The position numbers were made by a program, and so were the translations under genes. The notes under the pieces were generated by a model. It saw nothing but the letters and a program-made list of their open reading frames with translations, did not search any database and was not told where the DNA came from. This document shows positions 1 to 6,829 of a DNA stretch of 25,546 bases, in pieces. Within the stretch, counting starts at the first letter, position 1. The number at the start of each line of letters is the position of its first letter. The stretch comes from UBA6115 sp964534515. Its GTDB lineage: Bacteria; Bacillota; Clostridia; Christensenellales; Aristaeellaceae. The stretch is from contig CAZHPW010000026.1 of assembly GCA_964534515.1 (NCBI GenBank), positions 1 to 25,546 of the forward strand, read 5' to 3'.

Positions 1-116
1 ACATGTCGCTGCCGCAGATGACCATCAGAGGGCTTTGCCCTCCGATACCTCCCTGAATTTACTTTTTTGACAGTCTGAGCACCCGAAGGCGCGTTTTGTT
101 GATACTGTTTTCGTTT
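1..116. other. Left-edge non-coding stretch with small hairpin
   Basis: This stretch lies beyond the stop codon of the ABC ATPase gene. It contains one small perfect inverted repeat (GAGGGC at 28-33, GCCCTC at 37-42, 3-base loop). No U-run follows it on the minus strand, so I do not call it the operon terminator. A minus-strand ATG at 25 opens a frame that runs off the window after eight codons (MVICGSDM) and is preceded by GGAGG. It could be the start of a neighbouring gene, but it is too short to judge. Confidence 0.3.
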
Positions 117-842
117 TTAACGCAGAACCTTGCTTAGGAACTCACGGGTTCTGGGGCTTTGGGGGTCACCGAAGATTTGCTCCGGGCTGCCCTGTTCCTC
201 AATCAGCCCCTCATCCATAAAGAGGACGCGGGTGGAGATTTCACGGGCAAAGCCCATCTCATGGGTAACGATGATACAGGTCATGCCGCCCAAAACCAGG
301 TCCTGGATGACCTGGAGCACCTCCCCCACCATTTCAGGGTCAAGCGCGCTGGTAGGTTCGTCAAAGAGCATGACTTCCGGCTCCATCGCTAGGGCCCTTA
401 CAATGGCCAGGCGCTGCTTCTGCCCACCGGAGAGGCGGCGGGGGTGCTCATTGGCTTTTTCGGATAAGCCAATACGGGCAAGCAGCTCATCCGCCAGTTT
501 GTTCGCGTCAGCCTTGGATTTTTTCTTTAGAAGAACAGGCGCCAGGGTGATGTTTTCCTTGACGGTGAGGTGGGGAAACACGTTGAATTGTTGGAAGACC
601 ATGCCCATTTTTTGGCGGTGCAGGTTGATGTCCACGCCTTTTTCGGTTAAATCCACCCCGTCGAAGATAACCTTGCCCGAGGTGGGCATTTCCAATAGGT
701 TTAAACAGCGCAGGAAGGTGGATTTGCCAGAGCCGGAAGGCCCGATAACGGAGATGACCTCTCCTTTTTTGATGGTTTCGTTGATGCCCCGGAGCACTTC
801 CAGGTCACCGAATTTCTTGACAAGATTGACAGTCTCAATCAC
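117..842 (-). CDS. Polar amino-acid ABC transporter, ATP-binding protein
   Basis: This is the cytoplasmic ATPase that powers a polar amino-acid importer (GlnQ/HisP/ArtM class). The 241 residues are full length for the class. Walker A is GPSGSGKST at residues 34-42, the Q-loop lies in VFQQFN near 82-87, the signature LSGGQKQR is at 137-144, Walker B with the catalytic glutamate is MLFDEPTSALD at 158-168, and the switch histidine is H194. The start is GTG at 842; AAAGGAAG lies about 11 bases upstream. The first 8 bases overlap the end of the permease gene, so the two are probably translationally coupled. It is the last visible gene of a three-gene operon. Family assignment is secure; the amino acid carried (Gln, Arg, Cys or other) cannot be read from the sequence. 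Confidence 0.96.
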   Translation of the reverse strand: MIETVNLVKKFGDLEVLRGINETIKKGEVISVIGPSGSGKSTFLRCLNLLEMPTSGKVIFDGVDLTEKGVDINLHRQKMGMVFQQFNVFPHLTVKENITLAPVLLKKKSKADANKLADELLARIGLSEKANEHPRRLSGGQKQRLAIVRALAMEPEVMLFDEPTSALDPEMVGEVLQVIQDLVLGGMTCIIVTHEMGFAREISTRVLFMDEGLIEEQGSPEQIFGDPQSPRTREFLSKVLR

Positions 843-1518
843 TGGTTTTCAACTTCCTTTCAAAGCCGCCAATCAGCTTGCTGAGGCTGAAGGTGAGGGC
901 AAAATAAATGGCGCCGACGATGATGAGGCTCTCAAGGGACAGATAGGTCTTGCCCTTGACGATGAGGTAGGAGGTCATCAAATCGCCGATGAAGAAGGTG
1001 GAGGCCAGGGAGGTTTCCTTGATAATCATGATGAACTCATTGCCAAGGGCCGGAAGGATGTTCTTCACCGCCTGGGGTAAAACCACCTTAAGCATGGACT
1101 GGGAGGAACTCAGCCCCAAACTGCGCGCGGCCTCGGTCTGGGTCTTGTCCACCGCCTGGATGCCGGAGCGGACGACCTCGGACATGTAGCAGGAGGAGTT
1201 GATGATGAGCGCCACCGTGATGCTGGTGAAGTCCGACATGCCCAAAGCCGGGAACAGCTGCGGCACGATGAAGTAACCGATGTACAGCTGCAGCAGGATG
1301 GGCGTGCCCCTGATAATCTCAATGAACAGAGAAACAGGAAAGCGGATGACCCAGAAGCGCGACATCTTGGCAAAGGCGAGAACCGAGCCAAAGATGGCGC
1401 CAAAGAACACCGTGATGGCGGACAAAAGCAGCGTGATTCCCACGCCTTTGATTAAGAACACCTGCCAGTAGTCCTGGAGAATTTTGATGATGTTCTCCAC
1501 AATGGTTGTCAGTGACAA
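835..1518 (-). CDS. Polar amino-acid ABC transporter, permease
   Basis: This is the integral membrane permease of the same importer (HisM/GlnP family, 227 residues). It has several hydrophobic segments. The EAA cytoplasmic loop that contacts the ATPase is visible near residues 130-150 (EAARSLGLSSSQSMLKVVLP). Only one permease gene is present, so the complex most likely uses a homodimer, as is usual for single-permease members of the family. The start is a TTG at 1518, with GGAGGG on the minus strand 7 bases upstream; no ATG gives the conserved N-terminus. It lies downstream of the binding-protein gene, separated by a 79-base spacer with a strong stem-loop, and overlaps the ATPase gene by 8 bases. 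Confidence 0.95.
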   Translation of the reverse strand: MSLTTIVENIIKILQDYWQVFLIKGVGITLLLSAITVFFGAIFGSVLAFAKMSRFWVIRFPVSLFIEIIRGTPILLQLYIGYFIVPQLFPALGMSDFTSITVALIINSSCYMSEVVRSGIQAVDKTQTEAARSLGLSSSQSMLKVVLPQAVKNILPALGNEFIMIIKETSLASTFFIGDLMTSYLIVKGKTYLSLESLIIVGAIYFALTFSLSKLIGGFERKLKTSD

Positions 1519-1550
1519 AGTTGATCCCTCCCCGGATTAACATGGATGAA

Positions 1551-1580
1551 CCGGGCGGGCAAGGATGCCTTGCCGCCCGG
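1551..1580 (-). promoter_or_regulatory. Intercistronic stem-loop between binding-protein and permease genes
   Basis: A near-perfect GC-rich inverted repeat (CCGGGC at 1551-1556 with GCCCGG at 1575-1580, GGCAAGG at 1558-1564 with CCTTGCC at 1568-1574, one bulged G, ATG loop). No U-run follows in the direction of transcription, so it does not look like a full terminator. Stem-loops in this place in importer operons are known to protect the upstream binding-protein mRNA from 3' exonucleases and so raise binding protein over membrane parts. That role is inferred here. Confidence 0.7.
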
Positions 1581-1597
1581 CGTGAAGCGATAAAGTG

Positions 1598-2437
1598 TTA
1601 CGGCTGCTCTTCGGCGACCTGGCCATCCTCGGTATAGGTGACCTGCTTGGCGGTGTCAATGCCGGCCAGTGCCTGGGCTTCCGCGTACCAGATGCCGTAG
1701 AGCTTCTGCTCATAGGCCTTGGCCAGGGCGGCGTTGACCTTCTCCAGCAGTTCGTCATTGCCCTTTTGCATCATGATGACGTTGTTCTCCGCCTTGGAGT
1801 CCACCTCAAAGTTGAAACCGGACATAGCGACGGCGGGGTTGTTGGAGATGATGGACTCACCGTTGCCCTTGGCCACCGCGATGGCGTCCACCTTGCCGGT
1901 CATGAGCGCCAGGACGGCGTCATCAATGACTTTGAACTCTTTGACTTCGCTGGAGGTCAGCTGCTTGGTGACCAGGTCATACTGAAGCGAGGCGGCCTGG
2001 GCGGCGACGACCTTGCCCGCGAAATCCTCAGCCGTGGCGTACTTGCCCGCCTCCTCAGCCTTGACGATGACGACCTGGGAGGTCTCGTTGTCACCGGCGT
2101 AGTAGTAATCAGACAGGTTGAAGTTTTCCGCGCGCTCCTCCGTCCAGGAGTAACCGGAGATGGACATGTCCACCGCGCCGACCTGCACCGCCGTCTGGCA
2201 GGCGTCAAAGCTCATGGGCTTGATTTGCAGGGTCATGCCCAGCTCGGCCGCCAGGTACTTGGCCAGGGAAACGTCAAAGCCGACATACTGGTCATCGCCG
2301 GTCTTGGAGATGTCAATGAACTCCATGGGTGCGAAATCAGGAGACAGGGCGACGGTCAAAACGCCGTCATCCTCCGCCAGGGCGGTCAAACCTAAGAGCA
2401 TCACCAGGGCCAGGGCCAAAGCGAGTAATTTTTTCAT
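1598..2437 (-). CDS. Amino-acid ABC transporter, extracellular substrate-binding protein
   Basis: This is the extracellular solute receptor of the importer (bacterial solute-binding family 3, PF00497), about 279 residues. The N-terminus is a clean signal peptide: MKK, a Leu/Ala-rich core, then LTALA before EDDG, which fits type I signal peptidase. There is no lipobox cysteine, unusual for a Gram-positive binding protein, so it may be released or held by another route. The domain begins VLTVALSPDFAPMEF near residue 21, and the family motif GFDVSLAKYLA is visible near 55. I chose ATG 2437 because GGAGGA lies 7 bases upstream (2445-2450). An earlier in-frame ATG at 2467 would sit at the predicted transcription start. 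It is the first gene of the operon. The C-terminus ends in a short acidic tail. Confidence 0.93.
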   Translation of the reverse strand: MKKLLALALALVMLLGLTALAEDDGVLTVALSPDFAPMEFIDISKTGDDQYVGFDVSLAKYLAAELGMTLQIKPMSFDACQTAVQVGAVDMSISGYSWTEERAENFNLSDYYYAGDNETSQVVIVKAEEAGKYATAEDFAGKVVAAQAASLQYDLVTKQLTSSEVKEFKVIDDAVLALMTGKVDAIAVAKGNGESIISNNPAVAMSGFNFEVDSKAENNVIMMQKGNDELLEKVNAALAKAYEQKLYGIWYAEAQALAGIDTAKQVTYTEDGQVAEEQP

Positions 2438-2469
2438 GGAAGGGTCCTCCTTGGAATAAATTTGCATTG

Positions 2470-2498
2470 AATATACACCCGAGATTTTGGATTGTCAA
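2470..2498 (-). promoter_or_regulatory. Promoter of the amino-acid importer operon
   Basis: On the minus strand TTGACA (2493-2498) is followed after exactly 17 bases by TATATT (2470-2475). This is an almost consensus sigma-A promoter, with predicted initiation near 2463 and a leader of about 25 bases. The region just upstream (about 2500-2690) is very A+T-rich and could act as an UP element. I see no operator palindrome or riboswitch in it. Confidence 0.8.
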
Positions 2499-2730
2499 GG
2501 GGTTTTGATGAATAATTATAAAAATATGGCGTTTATTGTTTCTTTGTGTTTTCCTTTGTTTTATTGGATATTTTCGGGTTTTGTAACCAGCGGCAATGGT
2601 TATATTTAAATATTATTTTTGTTTAATTCTTGTACTCCAATTGGTCGTCTTTGTAATTTTTCTCTGGTTTGTTATGTAATTATACACCAAGGTGCCTGTG
2701 AACCTTTTCAGCACGCAAGCAACGAAATAA
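2499..2730. other. A+T-rich intergenic region, no gene seen
   Basis: This is the gap between the importer promoter and the glgA terminator. It is strongly T-rich on the plus strand, in contrast with the G+C-rich genes around it. I find no open frame with a ribosome-binding site, no tRNA-like fold and no repeated element. It probably serves only as upstream promoter DNA for the importer operon. Confidence 0.5.
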
Positions 2731-2731
2731 T

Positions 2732-2765
2732 AAGCCCCCGTGCCATCTATCTGACACGGGGGCTT
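2732..2765 (-). terminator. Rho-independent terminator of the glycogen operon
   Basis: A perfect 11-bp stem (AAGCCCCCGTG at 2732-2742 with CACGGGGGCTT at 2755-2765) with a 12-base loop. On the minus strand it is followed by a T-rich stretch (TTATTATTTCGTT). It lies 31 bases past the glgA stop and ends the glgBCDA transcript. Confidence 0.92.
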
Positions 2766-2795
2766 CATCTCATCCGATGAGGTTATTCGCTTGGT

Positions 2796-4559
2796 TTAGG
2801 CTTTGGGCTCTTCAGCCTTGGTTTTGCGGGCGCGGGTGGTCTTGGCCGGTTTGTCCGCTTCCGCCGGCTTTTCGGCGGCCGCTTTCTTTGTCACGCGCTT
2901 GGGTTTGGCTTCGGGTTCCGCCGCGGCCACCGTTTCCGCCTTGGCTTTTGACGCGACCTTGGCTTTGGGTTCCGCTTTGGCTTTGGGCTCGGCCTTGGGC
3001 TTGGCGGGCGCCTTGGCTTTGGGGGCGGGCTTTTCAGCCGGCGTCTCTGCCTTGACCGCCTTGACCAGTTTGGCCGGGGCAGCCGGCGCTTCGGCCTTGG
3101 CCTTCTTGCCTTCCGTTAGCAGGGCGGGCAGCAGCTTCTTGTACAGCGCCAGATAATGCGCGGAGGAGTTAAACCAGGAGTAGTCGGCCGTCATGCCGCG
3201 ATGCTGCAGGAGCATCCAGACATCTTTCTTCTCATGGTAGTAGTGCAGCGCGCGGCGAAGGACATTTAACATGTCATGCGCGTTGTAGTTGAAGAAGGAG
3301 AAGCCGTTGCCCTCGTTGGTGAACTCGTTGTAGGACAGCACCGTATCCCTAAGGCCGCCGGTTTCGCGCACCACGGGCACCGTGCCATAGCGCAGGGCAA
3401 TCATTTGGGACAGGCCGCAGGGCTCAAAGGCGGAGGGCATTAAAAAGATGTCCGAACCCGCGTAGATGCGGTGGGCCAGGTTGTTGTCCATGACAAAGCG
3501 GGCGGCGACGCGGCCGGGGTAGTTTTGCTCCGCCCAGCTAAACAGATTGACATAGCGGGACTCGCCCATGCCCAGGCAGACCAATTGCACATCCTCATTC
3601 ATGATGTCGGCGATGACATAGTCCACCAAATCCAGGCCTTTTTGGCTGTTGAGGCGGCCAATCATGGCGATGATGGGCACATCGTCCCTCACATGAAGGC
3701 CCAGCTCTTCCTGAAGGGCGCGCTTGTTGACCTTTTTGCCGGCCATGTTATCGGCGGTGAAGTTGGCGGCGATGCGCTTGTCCTGGGCGGGGTCATACTC
3801 CCTGACATCCAGGCCGTTTAGGATGCCGCTCAAGTGGTTGCGGCGCGCGCGCAGCAGGCCATCCAGGCGCTCGCCGTAGTAGCTGGTCTGGATTTCCTCC
3901 GCGTAGCTGGGGCTGACCGTGGTCACCTCATCCGCGTAGACAATGCCGGCTTTTAAGAAGTTGACATTGCCGAAGTACTCCAGTTTGTCATCGCTGAACA
4001 CATCGCTGGGCAGGCCTAGCATGTCCTGGACTTCCTTGACGCCAAAGATGCCCTGGTACTGGAGGTTGTGGATGGTAAACACCGTGCGGATGCTGTCAAA
4101 GCGGGGCAGGCCGCCGTACTGAATGCGCAAAAGCGCCGGAATCATGCCGGTTTGCCAGTCATGGGCGTGGATGATGTCAGGCGTAAAGGGAATCAGCGGC
4201 AGGGCGTTTAACACGCCGCGGCAGAAGAAGGCATAGCGCTCATGCTCATCCCCGCCCACGCCATAGATGTAATTGCGGCCAAAGTAGTAGCGGTTGTCCA
4301 GGAAGTAATAGGTAACGCCGCCGCGCTCCAACTGCTCAATGCCGCAGTACTGGCGGCGCCAGCCCAAAGACACCTCAAAGTCGACGGTGTGCACCATCTT
4401 TTGCTCATATTCCTGTGGAATCATACCGTACTTGGGCAAAATCACCCGGACATCATGCCCCTGCTCCGCAAGGGCCGGCGCAAGTGAGCCGACCACATCC
4501 GCAAGACCGCCGGTCTTGCAGAAGGGGACGCATTCACTCGCGGTAAACAGAATTTTCAT
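2796..4559 (-). CDS. glgA: Glycogen synthase (ADP-glucose) with lysine-rich C-terminal tail
   Basis: GlgA (EC 2.4.1.21, glycosyltransferase family 5) adds glucose from ADP-glucose to the non-reducing ends of growing glycogen in the cytoplasm. The N-terminal ADP-glucose motif KTGGL is at residues 15-19. The C-terminal Rossmann half carries PSAFEPCGL near 375-383 with the catalytic-site glutamate, then RETGGL. The catalytic core ends near residue 482, the usual family length, but the protein runs to 587. The last ~105 residues are a low-complexity Lys/Ala/Pro/Glu tail with repeated AKAE, PKAK and AEPK units, probably disordered. Start ATG 4559 has AAGGAGGA upstream (spacing about 6). It is the last gene of the glg operon; the terminator follows the stop. 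The enzyme call is secure; the tail's role is unknown. Confidence 0.97.
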   Translation of the reverse strand: MKILFTASECVPFCKTGGLADVVGSLAPALAEQGHDVRVILPKYGMIPQEYEQKMVHTVDFEVSLGWRRQYCGIEQLERGGVTYYFLDNRYYFGRNYIYGVGGDEHERYAFFCRGVLNALPLIPFTPDIIHAHDWQTGMIPALLRIQYGGLPRFDSIRTVFTIHNLQYQGIFGVKEVQDMLGLPSDVFSDDKLEYFGNVNFLKAGIVYADEVTTVSPSYAEEIQTSYYGERLDGLLRARRNHLSGILNGLDVREYDPAQDKRIAANFTADNMAGKKVNKRALQEELGLHVRDDVPIIAMIGRLNSQKGLDLVDYVIADIMNEDVQLVCLGMGESRYVNLFSWAEQNYPGRVAARFVMDNNLAHRIYAGSDIFLMPSAFEPCGLSQMIALRYGTVPVVRETGGLRDTVLSYNEFTNEGNGFSFFNYNAHDMLNVLRRALHYYHEKKDVWMLLQHRGMTADYSWFNSSAHYLALYKKLLPALLTEGKKAKAEAPAAPAKLVKAVKAETPAEKPAPKAKAPAKPKAEPKAKAEPKAKVASKAKAETVAAAEPEAKPKRVTKKAAAEKPAEADKPAKTTRARKTKAEEPKA

Positions 4560-4611
4560 GCGCAGTCCTCCTTACTAAGGTAAAAGCCAAGAGAAGTTTG
4601 CTAAATTCGCA

Positions 4612-5733
4612 TCAAATTGTCAAGTTTTTGGCCACTACCAGGGGGTAGGAGCGCGGGGCGATGAGGCGGACGTTCTCACGCAGGGTAACCTGCTTGTCCA
4701 GGATGCAGTTCTCCACCTCGGCGTTGCGGGAGATGACGGCGTCCTGCATCACAATGGAATTGCGGATGACAGCGCCGGGTTTCACGACCACGCCGCGGAA
4801 GAGAATGCTGTTTTCCACCGTGCCCTCAATCAGGCAGCCATCGGCCACCAGGGTGTTGGAGACAAGGGCGGTGGAGCTGTAACGGGCGGGCATCTCATCG
4901 CGCAGTTTGGTCCAGACCGGTTTTTCATCATTAAAGACCTGCTCGCGGAAGTCCTGGTTGAGGAAATCCATGTTGGACTGGAAGAAGGTCTGCACGCTGT
5001 CCACCACCCAGACTTTGCCCTTAACCTGGTATGCGCCGACGCGGTACACGCCGTCAGCCACCATTTCAGAGAGCAGGTCACGGGAGAAGTGGTGCTTGCC
5101 GGAGGCCACCGCGCGGTCCACCAGGTCAATCAAAACCTCACGCCGGGCGACAAAGGAGCCCACGTAGGTGTTTTCAAAATGCGGGATGGTAGGGTCAAAC
5201 TCAATCTTGGTGACCAGGTCGTTTTCCACCTCCAGGTAGCGGCCACGGCCATTGCGCCTGACATTGCGGTCCTTGGTGTACAGGAGGGTGATGTCTGCCT
5301 TGCTTTCCAGGTGCTGGGCGATGACATCGGTGTAATCCACCTGGTAGAGCACATTGCTGTCAGAGACGGCGATGTTGCGCTCGACACTCTTGCGCATAAA
5401 GCCCAGGTTGGTCTGAAGCGCGTCCAAAAGCCCCTCATACACGCCCACGTTGTCGCTTGACATGTAGGGCGGCAGGATGGTTAAGCCCGAGCGCTTGCCA
5501 TGCAGGTTCCACTCACGCCCGCTGCCCAGATGGTCCATGAGGCTGTGGTAGTTTTTCTGCATGATGATGCCGATGTTCTTGATGCCGGAATGAATCATGT
5601 TGGACAGAATGAAGTCAATCAGGCGGTAACGGCCGGCCATGGGCAGGGCGGCTGCCGCGCGGTAGCGGGTGAGTTCCTGCAGTTCGTCCACGCGCTCGCC
5701 GGTATAGATTAAACCAACAATATCCTGTTTCAT
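4612..5733 (-). CDS. glgD: Glucose-1-phosphate adenylyltransferase regulatory subunit GlgD
   Basis: GlgD is the second subunit of ADP-glucose pyrophosphorylase in many Firmicutes. It is catalytically weak alone and activates GlgC in the mixed tetramer. The protein (373 residues) opens with DIVGLIYTGE in place of the GlgC loop LLAGGQGARL, which is typical of GlgD. It keeps the fold signatures AGRYRLIDFILSN, LTILPPYM and NLGFM. The C-terminal left-handed beta-helix is visible as hexapeptide-like repeats (VKPGAVIRNSIV, ISRNAEVENCIL). I start it at ATG 5733, with GAGGAAA about 8 bases upstream. A GTG at 5748, overlapping the glgC stop as GTGA, would add five residues. It lies between glgC and glgA. 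It is intact, whereas its partner is broken here. Confidence 0.95.
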   Translation of the reverse strand: MKQDIVGLIYTGERVDELQELTRYRAAAALPMAGRYRLIDFILSNMIHSGIKNIGIIMQKNYHSLMDHLGSGREWNLHGKRSGLTILPPYMSSDNVGVYEGLLDALQTNLGFMRKSVERNIAVSDSNVLYQVDYTDVIAQHLESKADITLLYTKDRNVRRNGRGRYLEVENDLVTKIEFDPTIPHFENTYVGSFVARREVLIDLVDRAVASGKHHFSRDLLSEMVADGVYRVGAYQVKGKVWVVDSVQTFFQSNMDFLNQDFREQVFNDEKPVWTKLRDEMPARYSSTALVSNTLVADGCLIEGTVENSILFRGVVVKPGAVIRNSIVMQDAVISRNAEVENCILDKQVTLRENVRLIAPRSYPLVVAKNLTI

Positions 5734-5744
5734 CGTGCGTTTCC

Positions 5745-6829
5745 TCACTCTCCAAGTTGTCCGCCGGCCTTCAGGACCGCGCCGGGAGAAACCACCGTGT
5801 TGCTGCCGACAACAGCGATGTTGCCTTCTTTTTCACCGATGACGGCGCCCTCTCCGATGACGGCGCCTTCCGCCACAATGGCACGGCGTACCACTGCGCC
5901 GGATTTGATAACCGCGTGGGGCATGATGACCGCGTCAATGACCTCAGCGCCCTCGGCGATGTGCACATCGGCTGAGAGGACGGAGTGGCTGACCTTGCCA
6001 AAGACCTCGCAGCCCTCGGTGACCAGGGAATCCTTGACCTCGCCCTTGGAGGAGGCGTAGTGCGGCGGCTCGCCCACGTTGCGGGCATAGATGCGCCACT
6101 TGCGGTCGTGCAGGTCAACAGGGGCCGGGGTTTCCAACAGGTCCATGTTGGCGTCCCACAGGCTCTCGATCGTGCCCACGTCCTTCCAGTAGCCGTTGAA
6201 CGTCCACGCGACCAACTTTTCGCCGGCGGCCAACATGGTGGGGATGATGTTCTTGCCAAAGTCGTTCTGGGACAGGGGATTGGCCTCATCCGCCTCCAGG
6301 TAGGAGCGCAGTTTGTCCCAGGAGAAGACGTACACACCCATGGAAGCCTTGTTGGACTTGGGCTCCTTGGGCTTTTCCTCAAACTCGGTGATGTTGTTGT
6401 CGCTGTCCGTGTTCATGATGCCAAAGCGGCTGGCATCCTCCCAGGGCACTTCGCGCACGGCGACGGTGAGGGCCGCGCCATGGGAAACATGATAGGCGAG
6501 CATCTCCGCGTAATCGCACTTGTAGATGTGGTCGCCCGATAAAATCAAGACATAATTGGGGTTGAACTGCTTAATGAAGGCCAGGTTCTGTCCATGTCCC
6601 AGGGCGCGCCGGAGCCGATGTAGGAGTTGAGCTCCAGCGGCTTGTACTGGGTTAAGACGCCCACCGTGTCAATGCCCGAGTTGGCGCAGTTTGACAGGGG
6701 GAAGTCAATAATCCTGTACTTGCCGCCAAAAGGAACGGCAGGCTTGGCCACGTGTTTGGTCAGGATGCCCAGACGCGCCCCCTGGCCGCCGGCAAGCAGC
6801 ATGGCGACACAATTCTTATGTTGATGCAT
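5745..6829 (-). pseudogene. glgC: Glucose-1-phosphate adenylyltransferase GlgC, disrupted by internal deletion and frameshift
   Basis: GlgC (EC 2.7.7.27) makes ADP-glucose from ATP and glucose-1-phosphate, the committed glycogen step. The start ATG 6829 has AAGGAGGAG upstream, lying inside the end of glgB. The first frame is clearly GlgC: AMLLAGGQGARL, KPAVPFGGKYRIIDFPLSN, then GAPWDMDR at about residue 80. It then leaves frame and stops at 6545. GlgC resumes one frame over at QNLAFIKQFNPNYVLILSGDHIYK and runs to the stop at 5745 with its C-terminal beta-helix. The join is at about 6588-6592. Roughly 30 residues normally present here, including the G-G-[VL]-T-[VI]-L-P-P and WY-x-GTA-[DN]-A segments, are missing. 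Both flanks are otherwise well conserved, so this is either a recent inactivating deletion or an assembly error. Confidence 0.9.

Noticed and set aside
130..1080. Long plus-strand open frame (316 codons) opposite the ABC importer genes.
   Set aside because: It is antisense to two clearly conserved genes, has no ribosome site and a composition typical of shadow frames in G+C-rich DNA.
2438..2467. Ten-residue N-terminal extension of the binding protein from ATG 2467.
   Set aside because: It lies at the predicted transcription start and would bury the signal peptide; ATG 2437 has a proper ribosome site.
2799..3113. Repetitive DNA in the glgA 3' end considered as a possible tandem-repeat or CRISPR-like array.
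   Set aside because: The repetition follows codons for Lys, Ala, Pro and Glu in the reading frame and has no fixed repeat-spacer period.
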